From Crotalaria pallida (lineage: Eukaryota; Streptophyta; Magnoliopsida; Fabales; Fabaceae), in contig CM075649.1 in NCBI GenBank assembly GCA_037953625.1, positions 73,501,290 through 73,565,289 of the forward strand: DNA of 64,000 nt, in the 5' to 3' direction. The notes below the pieces were generated by a model. The model saw only the letters and a program-made list of their open reading frames with translations. It was not told where the DNA came from and did no database searches. This document shows, piece after piece, positions 55,264 through 64,000 of this stretch (the first letter of the stretch is position 1; every line of letters begins with the position of its first letter). A program made the translations under genes and the position numbers.

Positions 55264-57753
55264 ATTCTTCCCCCCAAAAAGAAATTTCGTCCTCGAAATT
55301 TGATTAGTGAAATCCATAAGGTTAGGATCTTTAAGAACCCTCGACCATTATTCCAATCAGCTTAGAGAAACACAAACAAAACCAGCACTACATATAGCAC
55401 GAGTGTCTTCGAAAATCATTTATCTAACAGGAGAAGTAAAACCTTAGTGGAAATAAAAATTTAACTGTAGCTAAAATAATTTCAATGACTGGTTAAGTAA
55501 AAAGGTTCTCAAATTCAATCATTGAGGAAACCATCTTTCATGACAATGCCAAATAAAGAAATCATCACTTGGTGGACAAAATAGCAACTATATTTGAATC
55601 AATTCCAAACACAATCATCCAAGTTCTCAAAACAGAAAAAGAACTTTAACATTCAGAAGGTGATAGCTATTAAAAGGATATGTTGACTCTTTGTCAAAAA
55701 TGTAAAACGGATTCAAATCTCAAAGAGGCAACATCAAATATAATACAAAGTAGGAGCTTTAAAAATTCAATCAGTCTAAACAAAATCAGCATTATGCATG
55801 TGGTTTGAATTCGGATAATAAGTTCAGCACCTAAAATGATACCATTTCTGAAAATCTTACTAAGAAATATTTTTGGTAAGAAGAACACAATTCACTTGCA
55901 CGTCCAAATGTGGTATTAATTTTGTAAAAGCTTGAAACAGGAAGAGTGTCACACCTCTTCTCTATAAGAATAAAGCATATAATAAAATCTATGAAGAAAT
56001 TTAAATCCCAAAAAGATAAGAATTAGAATCATGACTCAACCAATAGTGTCATTTTCTTAAATGTAAATCAGTTTAAATACAAGGAGAAAACTGAGACCTG
56101 AAAAGAATTGGAAATTCGCTAAGTTAGTGTTTATTGTTCAAAAACATTTTCCTTGGCAATATCGTTTTTGGGAAACTTCTTAGAATAAGCTAAGTAACAT
56201 AATAGGTTGCATTGGCCAATACTAATACAAAAGACTTATGAGTAAGGTGTTAAGCAGGAAAACTACTTGCTGAAACTTGTTGAACAATTTTCATTTCAAA
56301 AGGAAATAGTCAATGGCTCAAAATCCAAAATACATCATTTTCAGACACATGTATATGCGATCATGTAAGGTCATGGAACAAATTCATTTAAATTTAAAAG
56401 TCGATAAATCTAACTTGCATTTTATATAAACTCTAAAACAAAATTCATAAACTTAAGATCTTAGAGAATGAATCAAAAAGGAATCCAAAAGCAAAAAAGA
56501 GCAACTATATAGAATTGCAAGAGATAAATCATTGATAAATAGAGCGATTTATCATATTATCAACCATATTCTTTCAGGTGGATTGAAAGCAGGGTAGTAA
56601 ATTAGAAAACGTAAAAACAACTAATCTTCAAAGTCCATAATCGAATAAAATATTGCGAATTTCTAAGTTTAGGTAAGGTTATGAGTAATAAATCAAGCTT
56701 GTATGAAAATAGAAACGTAAGGAAATAATTTTGAATTGAAAGCCATCAAAATAGAATTTTCAACAAAGTAATCGATTACTTGGAAGGAAGTAATCGATTA
56801 CTTGCTCCCTGGAAAAATCACACACAAAGGTTGCAGCAAAAGTAACTGATTACATTGGTAGCATAATCGATTACTTTGAGTTTTTGGTAAAGTAACCGAT
56901 TATTTTTGGAGGTGATAATCGATTACCTGTCCTCTGAAAATTGTACTATAGTTGTTGCATCAAGGAGGTAACCGATTACTTCAAGCCAGTAATCGATTAC
57001 CATTCTTGTCTAGGTAGTAAATCACTTATGAAGATTTCAAAAAGAACTTGTTCGGCTAAAAAGGAAATTATCCAAGCATTTAAGAGGGAAAGACATTTAA
57101 AATAAAATCCAAAGATCAAGACTTACAAAACACTTGGAATAAATTTCTGGTTATTTTCGCTGCGTATTCTGATTTTAGAGCACTTGGAAACAACAGGGTC
57201 TAACTACTACGGATCTCTTCTCATAGCTTACCAAATACATCTTACATCACCAATTTTCAATTGGTAAACCTTAAACCCAGAGACTTCTATGATATCACTC
57301 TCCAATAAATGCGAACATTGGGGTGATCAAGCCCAACCTTACATTCTATTGGTGGTCAACATCATTTCTATATTAACTGAGCTTAACTGTCCTACGGTAG
57401 ACAACTTGTCATTCCTCTCAAGAAAAGTTGCACGACTTAGTTCAAGGTTTAGATGTATGAAAACTTCACTTAAACCATTTTGTGCGAATTGTCACATTTG
57501 GAATCATGCGCTATCTTCCAAGTGTGATAATACATACAAAAAGGGAAATCGGATTTTAACACTTTATAGAGCTTGAAACAAAACCCAAGAAATCAACTAT
57601 GAATTAGGAGATATTAATCTAAGTCAACTAAATCCTAATTCCTATTCTAACTAACTTAGATAACTAACTATCTACTGGTTACTCGCTTGATGAGTAACAC
57701 AACAGGAGTAATGCGTTACTCCAAGGCCGAGGAAAACTGCTCTGATACCATAA
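55264..57753 (-). mobile_element. Internal region 2 of the tandem element (non-coding)
   Basis: 2490 bp, almost identical to internal 1. Primer-binding site at 57739-57750, polypurine tract at 55264-55282, ATCGAT palindromes at 56768-57001. One palindrome is more perfect here (GATAATCGATTACC against GATAATCGATTAAC in internal 1). No coding capacity. Confidence 0.85.
57739..57750 (-). other. Primer-binding site, copy 2
   Basis: TGGTATCAGAGC, three bases from the end of LTR3. Confidence 0.88.
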
Positions 57754-60092
57754 TGTAACACCCTCACAATTATTTAGTTAAATTAGAGTTTTAGGAAAAT
57801 TGGAACTTAAAAATCTCTTTTTAAATTAAAATACTTAAGAATATTTTTCCGGAAAAACGGACAGAGCTTCCTCTGTTTATCGGACTTCCCAAAAATTTAA
57901 AGTTTTCACCTGTCAAACCAGTACAGTTCAGAAAATATTTATAAATATACTAATTTGTTTTTCATGCCCTGCTAACAAAATAAAACAAAACTCAGGGCTT
58001 ACAACGAATTGTTTCATCACCAAATTAAATTAATTATAATAAAAATAATATAATTCCCTCTACACTAAATTACACTCCACGGTGTGGAGTGTACTCCTGC
58101 TCGGCCGACAATTGTGTCTGCTCAAACTTTGAACCTTTAGACGCTTTAACCCTTAGATTCGTCAAATACCTACGCATCCCGCATGATTCACGCTGCGGCT
58201 GGTCCTGAACTTCTTCGTCGTCTAACCGGTCATACGAATTAAATAATAATCAATATAGTGCGCTTTACGAAAAAAAGGACTTTAACTTAAAAACTGAAAC
58301 AAGTTAATTTCAAAAACATTTAATTAAAATTTCTAAATCAAAGTCAAATAGAAATTAATCTTAAAACCATTGCTTCTCGATAAAACAGTACGTTTCTTTA
58401 TTAAAAACACATTAACTTTCAGAACTAGTATAATCTTTCAAAATAAACCAAAATCACGTAACTTTGATAATAACTCACAAAAATCAAATGTTAATGTTAC
58501 TTGACATTATTGATTCCGAATTAAAAGGAAATGCCTCAATCCAAAATAAGTTCAAATTACATTTCTAACGTTCAGGCAATCACACTTCCTTTCAATTCGA
58601 AATCAAAGTTAAAACCTTTAACCCGAATTAACGTACGTCGAACATATATCGAATTCCTATTTAATTGGTGTATTGTTAGTTCAGGGACAATCCAGCCCTA
58701 CTAACCTACTACTCAATTACTTAGGAACCCAACGCATTTCACAAAAACACTTTTAAAAACTAATCTTTCGACATAATCATTAACCGGTATTACAACAAGT
58801 CAAAGCAACTAACTGAGTTATCATCAACAACAATATATTAATCTTAAACACAAAATCATAATACCATCAAATTTCCCAAAACAATAATAAGGTTTTCAAA
58901 ACACTAACTTTCCAAAACAATTTAACACTAAATAATTACTACCAATATTATTAATATTATTATTAAAACACACACAATAAATAAAAGGAATTAGGGATTT
59001 ACCCACAAATTGATTTTGAAGCAACAAAGAGGGGATCGGTTCGGTTCAGCGATACTTGGTCCAATGCATTCCCGGTCAACAACACCACCACAAGAGGGGC
59101 CTCACAACCGCAAGGAGAGAGAGATATAGGCCAGACGGTGAGCTTCGACCGTGTTTGGTGGCCGGTCAGTTCGCAGCCAGTAAAGACCCACACCGAGAGC
59201 ATCGATCTCGGCGACGGCGATGCAAGTGGTTAGGGCAGCAGCTGCAAAATCAGTGGCGGCGGGACAACAAACGGTGGCGGCGCTCCATGATGGCCGTGAG
59301 TCACGATTTCGCAAGCAAGAGAGAGACCAAGGGGAACTCCGGTTCTAGGCGGCGCGAAAAGCCTTGCAAGGACAGCAACGGCGGCGGCTTCATTTGCACA
59401 ACCAGGGAAGGAGAGCGGCTATGGTGAGGATGCTGGGCGGCAACGACGACGGCGCTTCGGTGCTGGTGGGAGGTGGGTCGCGAGACAAAAGAGGGAGAGA
59501 GAGCAGCTTGGAGCGAGAGAGAGAGAGAAGGGCTTGCGATGGTGGGGGTGGTGGCTTGCGAGTTGGCGGCGAAGGAGGCAAAGGGCTGAGGCCAAGAGGA
59601 AGAGAAAACACGGGGAAGAGAGTCATTGAGAGGGAGGGTGGTGGCTGCCACTAGGAGAAGGAAAGAAAATGAGGGTTTCTTCCCTCAAAGTTACCATTAT
59701 ACCCCCCACTTAACCTAACATATACTCTTAAATCAAGTTTATTTATTTCTTTTTAAGCCCAAATCTGAATAAATACCACTATTATAACTTTAAACAATGA
59801 TTAGTAATATATGGAAATTATAAAGTTTTTAATTGGGAATATTAAAACAAACTATTTCTTTAATGAGTACATCAAACGCAAGGTGAAGTATAAAGTATAA
59901 AGAGTATATTTTTCTAACAGGATAATTACTTTAAACGAATCTACTTTCAAATATATAATTAAAATATACTTTCATAAATATCATCGGATATTTTAAGAAA
60001 ATGTTCAACGCCCAAAGATTAATTTCAAAGGTCGATCATTTAATTTGATAAAACTTAAAATTTATAATACAAAAGAAAATCAGGATGTTACA
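57754..60092 (-). mobile_element. LTR3 of the tandem element (5' outer LTR)
   Basis: 2339 bp. Its start TGTAACATCCTG abuts satellite at 60093 with the GGCTC duplication. It differs from LTR1 and LTR2 by scattered substitutions (for example GTGTTTGG near 59152, and TAGGCGGC near 59346, where LTR1 and LTR2 have TGGGCGGC). Its short terminal exon is 58070-58221. Confidence 0.88.
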
Positions 60093-60172
60093 GGCTCTAA
60101 CAAGTGTAGAATGGTTAATAGAGTATTCTAAAGGCTTAGAATGGTCTTGGAATGTGTATTAGGACATATAAG
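60093..60172. repeat. Satellite remnant, last piece of array
   Basis: 80 bp, in phase with array 2 across the 12.45-kb insertion. It ends at GGACATATAAG, where unrelated sequence begins. Confidence 0.9.
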
Positions 60173-60599
60173 CCATACCAAAGAATCAGTGACGGTTTCT
60201 AAATCAAACAAAAATGAATTACGAAAAGAAAAAACAAAACAACAACGAAAGAAAAGAAAGATACAAGAACAACGACGAGCAACTCAAAATGAAAACTCAA
60301 AACAAGAGCGCTGACACAAATAAGACCAAATAGCCACGATTCAAATGAAGAAAAGGAAAATAAAAAATAACAATGACTCAACAAACTTAAATGGAGATGA
60401 TTAACTCAAAAACTGCCACGATTTTCAAGTTGTTCATCAATCAAGGAACAAGAAAATTGGCAGCGACCAAATCAAAAAGATTAACAACACTAGAGACCAA
60501 AATTAGAGACACAAAAATTTAAAAACAACAAAATGCAGCGAACCCAAAAATTGTTGCATCAATTGACAGAAAATAGACCAAGGAAATGATGCAACAATA
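60173..60599 (-). other. Possible internal sequence of a minus-strand retroelement
   Basis: An A-rich plus strand lies between the satellite edge and a degenerate primer-binding site. I see no domain. Confidence 0.3.
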
Positions 60600-60617
60600 C
60601 CTTGCTCTAATTACCAA
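60600..60617 (-). other. Degenerate primer-binding site
   Basis: Minus-strand TTGGTAATTAGAGCAAGG resembles TTGGTATCAGAGC with two bases extra or changed. It sits two bases from a GTATCA that could be an LTR end. Confidence 0.4.
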
Positions 60618-60619
60618 GT

Positions 60620-61848
60620 TGATACACCCAAAGAATTGGATGTATGATTCCAATGATCTTGCCTTTAATCTTGAGGGTCTCTTTTATTTTGTTTGGGATT
60701 TTTATGATGGATTGGTAATGAAAAAACAAATAAGAAGAGGTGAAATCAAATTGTGAATAGAATAAAGGGAACTATGGATAGTGAAGGGAGAGACGCTACT
60801 CTTGTGGAATTCAAGAGATAAGCCTTTAGTTGAATTCAAGTTGCATCTCACAAATTGAATTCCCTTCTTGCAACCTATTGAAAGAGAATCACTCTCTTAG
60901 AGTTTGTGCACTAAGACACGACTTTGATCCAAAATCCATGCTAATTCTTATTTCATCAAATATGGCTTCTTATAAAGGAGTTTACAATCTCCCATTCCAA
61001 GCCACAACATGGTTGTACAAGTAAGCTAAAGAAAAGGGTTTGGGAGTTACAAATTTAAGCCTAGACATAATTACACTTTCAATGTGCAAAATAAATCATG
61101 TTCTAATGCTCTTGGTCATGTGGGTGATAGCTTGCAATCCAAGATGAGGATTCCTTGATCCTTATTTCCTTGGCCGTGAAGTTGATGGCCTTGTGTTTTG
61201 TAACCACCAAAATAATTCCTTCATGATGGCCCTTTAACTTTATATCCTTCCCTCATCATTGCTTGGCCATATTCATAATGTGGAATTCATTCAAAAATGA
61301 TTCAAGTGTAACTCCTTTCCTTAAAGCTTGTGTAACGTCCCATTAAAGCTAATGGTTGGATTGAATTATAACTATACGACCTCTTTAATAATCAAGGAGG
61401 ATGAGCAAGTAATGCTCTTCTTGATCTTGAATGTGTGGCCATGATTCATGTTTGCCTCATGAATTGCAATTTTCAAATGTGTAACCTTAACTCATTTATG
61501 ACTTTGATGATTGCCATGATGATTATTTTAATGGTTATCAATGTGTAACCATCATCATTAATGGCATCATGATGGAGGTTAATTTTGTAACCTCCAAGAC
61601 TTCATGATCGTGAGAAGTATATCTGCCCATTGAATGCATTAACTTGCTTTATGTTCTTTTAATTGCTTGTTGATTCCTTGTTCTTGAATGCTTTCAAAAA
61701 CATGGACAACTTGACCTTCAAGACTTGATCTTCTTGAGCTTATCTTGGAATCTTCATGGTTGGCCTAACCTAAACTTAACTATTACAATTGACTATACAT
61801 AAAAAGTTCAAACTAAAATGAGCAAGTACCTAAGCTCTTATTACAACA
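60620..61848 (-). mobile_element. Candidate LTR, about 1.2 kb
   Basis: Proposed from TGTTGTAATAAG (61848, minus strand) to GGGTGTATCA (60620). A coding remnant lies upstream and a primer-binding-like site downstream. No second copy is in the window, so the boundaries are tentative. The plus strand holds no gene that I recognise. Confidence 0.35.
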
Positions 61849-61869
61849 CCTTTAAAGAAAGTCAAAAAC

Positions 61870-62370
61870 TTAATTAAAAACTTCCTCCTTTTCCTCTATT
61901 GAAAGAGAAAAGGATTCCTCAACATGACATGATCCTGGGTCAAAGGGAAGGTTCCTTAAGTTCTTAAGGTCCTGGAACTGCCTTGCATCACTCCCTCCCA
62001 CTTCAAGAGGATTTGCCCTCAAATCTGGAAGTTCCTTAACTGCAAATAAAATTTCATAAGGAACAAATATGACACTGGTTATAAGGGATTCTCCTCTAAA
62101 ATTGCATTTGAAAAGAAGGATGGAAATGAAAATGAAAACTTCCCTTGATCTGAGATCATGATCCCTTAAAATTTTTACACTTGGCCAACTTGTTACCCAG
62201 ATGGGATTGGCCTCATTGTTCACAGCATGGTTGATCAAAACACCCTCTAGGTGTTGTTCATGTTTCACATATTCCTTCTCCACTTGATTAAAAGGACAAG
62301 TGAAGGAGGTTTCTGATGAAGGTCTAATATATGATGTTTTAAGGCTTAATTTCACTTCCTTTTGCTTGGG
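61870..62370 (-). pseudogene. Retroelement coding remnant
   Basis: A minus-strand frame runs PKQKEVKLSLKTSYIRPSS...KELPDLRANPLEVGGSD...EEKEEVFN and stops at 61870. The DLRxNPxxxGGxD motif is, as I recall, found at the end of polyproteins of some Ty3/gypsy elements, which would suit its place just before a candidate 3' LTR. Upstream it is cut near 62370, where plus-strand pol begins. The frame continues by chance on the minus strand to 62592. Confidence 0.4.
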
Positions 62371-64000
62371 CACAACCAGATCCCGATGTACCCACCTGAT
62401 CAGGAGAAAACGGCCTTCATCACCGAAAAGGCCACCTACTGTTACACAGTCATGCCTTTCGGATTGAAAAACGCTGGCGCAACTTACCAGCGGATGATGA
62501 ACAAGGTCTTCTCGGGTTTGATCGGTCCTACCCTCGAGGTATACATAGATGATATGATAGCCAAGAGCAAAAGAAAGGAGGACCATCCACATGATCTAGC
62601 AACCATCTTGGATAGATTCAGAATGTACAACATGCGCCTAAACCCCGACAAATGCACTTTCGGGGTTCCGGCCGGGGCTTTTTTAGGTTTCATGCTTACG
62701 GAGAGAGGCATCAAGGCCAACCCAGAGAAATTCCAGGCTATCTTGAGTATGCGTAGCCCATCTAATGTGAAGGAGGTTCAGAGGTTGGCTGGTCGGATGG
62801 CAGCCCTCTCAAGATTCCTCCCTCAAGCAGCCAAGAGAGCACTCCCATGGTACCAACTACTTAGAAAAAACAAAAATTTCCATTGGAATGACTCTTGCGA
62901 ACAAGCGTTTCCTGAACTTAAGGAATACCTCTGAGCCCCTCCTATCCTCACAAGTCCTCGGGAAGGGGAAATCCTGTTTCTGTATTTGTCTATTGGTGAA
63001 ACATCTGTTAGCTCGGCCCTGGTCAAGGATGACTCGGGGACCGAGCAGCCTATCTACTTTGTCAGTAAGGCCCTCCAAGGACCTGAAATAAGATATTCCA
63101 AGATAGAGAAACTTGCCTTTGCTTTGGTAGTTACTGCCAGGAGACTCCGACAATACTTTCAGAACCACCCCATTGTGGTCAAAACAACTCAGCCGATAAG
63201 ACAGGTACTTCACCGACCTGACTTAGCTGGAAGAATGGTCTCATGGTCCGTCGAGCTGTCAGAGTTCGATGTAACCTATGAGCCGAGGAGAACTCTCAAG
63301 TCCCAAACTTTAGCGGATTTTATTTCAGAACTTTCAGACTCGGACCATCCCAACGAGATTCAACTTTGGAAGATTTATGTTGATGGTTCCAGCCACAGTA
63401 AGGGGGCTGGGGCCGGTATAATTCTTGAAAATTCCGAGGGCCTCAGTGTAGAATATTCTCTCAAGTTTGAGTTTCCCACCTCAAACAATCAGGCGGAATA
63501 TGAGGCGGTGTTGGCCGGCTTGCGGATGGCCCATCAAATGGGGGCTTCGGAAATCGAAGTTTTCAGTGACTCTCAATTAGTTGTATCCCAGGTCAACGGG
63601 GAGTTTCAGGCTAAAGAACCAATTCTCCAAAAATACCTGGAGCAAGTCAAAACCCTTTCAAACCTTTTTTCACAATTTTCCATCACTCATATCCCCAGAG
63701 CCTCCAATGGGCGAGCTGACATCCTATCCAAGCTCGCCAGCACCAAAGGCCCTGAAAACAACAAAAGTCTATTTCAAGAAACTGTCGACCAGCCGAGCGT
63801 GGTTCTGGCAATATCTTTAACCACCGACTGGATGGACCCCATCAAGCAATATCTTAAATACCAAGTTTTGCCGACCGACCCTTCTCAAGGAAAGAAGATA
63901 GCCAAGAAAGCTGCCCAGTATGTCATGATCGGTGACACCTTGTATAAACGGGGAATGGACTCCCCTATGCTGAAGTGTCTAGACCCTGCTGAGGCTGGTC
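62371..64000 (+). pseudogene. Tat-lineage Ty3/gypsy pol (RT, RNase H, second RNase H), one stop
   Basis: The frame starts inside RT (NQIPMYPPDQEKTAFITE), continues with MPFGLKNAGATYQRMMNKVF and the catalytic VYIDDMIAKS, then the thumb and connection. The first RNase H follows (ALVKDDSGTEQPIYFVSKAL; RRLRQYFQNHPIVVKT). A single TGA at 62932-62934 interrupts it. After a linker a second, archaeal-type RNase H is complete: YVDGSSHSKGAGAGI, NNQAEYEAV, VFSDSQLVV and RADILSKLAS supply the D, E, D, D residues. Two RNase H domains in a row mark the Tat lineage (Retand/Ogre group). The frame is open at the window edge (DTLYKRGMDSP, leading toward integrase). The RT N-terminus, protease and gag are missing at the 62370 junction. 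Confidence 0.88.

Larger units (their letters stand above)
47643..60092 (-). mobile_element. Tandem chain of a non-autonomous LTR retrotransposon in satellite
   Basis: On the minus strand the order is LTR3, internal 2, LTR2, internal 1, LTR1, partial internal 0. The repeat period is 4832 and 4827 bp. The whole insertion starts TG (47643) and ends CA (60092). It is flanked by GGCTC at 47638-47642 and 60093-60097; removing the insertion and one GGCTC restores an ordinary satellite monomer. The LTRs look nearly identical, so the chain is young. No gag or pol is present. Primer-binding sites and polypurine tracts are intact in each copy, so it could be mobilised only by another element's proteins, probably of the Tekay type. 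Confidence 0.9.

Noticed and set aside
61870..62592. A single 240-codon minus-strand gene
   Set aside because: The part above 62370 is antisense to clear Tat reverse transcriptase. Only the lower part is likely real coding remnant.
1..64000. tRNA or rRNA genes
   Set aside because: No cloverleaf with A and B boxes and no rDNA-like sequence was noticed. The tRNA-Met-like words at 48080, 52912 and 57739 are primer-binding sites.

Overview
This window is repeat-dominated plant nuclear DNA, probably pericentromeric heterochromatin of a eudicot and most likely a legume. The legume call is an inference from the overall look of the Athila-, Tat-, Tekay- and SIRE-like retroelements and of a transposon-associated reading frame at 28.5-29.7 kb. 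I see no ordinary host gene, tRNA, rRNA or CRISPR array. The content is nested LTR retrotransposons and a satellite with a period of about 151 bp.

Layout. 1-1008: an LTR of an Athila-type Ty3/gypsy family. 1111-11125: three related long LTRs, A (minus), B (plus) and C (minus), with A and B head to head and one base apart. A Mutator-like MITE sits inside A. LTR C is the 3' LTR of an old Ty3/gypsy element on the minus strand, whose decayed pol occupies 11.15-13.98 and 20.12-21.2 kb. That pol is split in its reverse transcriptase by D, a 6.1-kb LTR-like unit at 13977-20116. 21225-25837: satellite array 1. 25838-43070: a composite block holding an LTR piece (H), a gag-like ORF with polypurine tract and a copia/SIRE-like LTR, LTR E, LTR fragment G, and a 5'-truncated Athila element on the minus strand. 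43071-47642: satellite array 2. 47643-60092: a chain of one non-autonomous minus-strand element, LTR-internal-LTR-internal-LTR-partial internal, inserted in the satellite with a 5-bp target duplication. 60093-60172: last satellite piece. 60173-64000: further retroelement fragments, ending in a Tat-type pol on the plus strand.

The most unusual signal is the organisation of the long TGTAACA...TGTTACA LTRs. A, B, C, H and the tandem family look like small genes. Where the promoter end survives, a palindrome cluster lies upstream of a TATA box (A, B, C). A leader follows, then a GT splice donor, an intron, an AG acceptor and a short reading frame near the LTR end. In A and B that frame encodes a roughly 156-residue protein with a shared N-terminal half; G and C keep only its tail. 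The introns carry arrays of short inverted repeats. The palindromes are of two kinds, core CTCGAG (A and C) or core ATCGAT (B), and the promoter and intron clusters of one LTR always use the same kind.

All boundaries, splice sites and homologies were read by eye. No alignment, database search or structure prediction was run.
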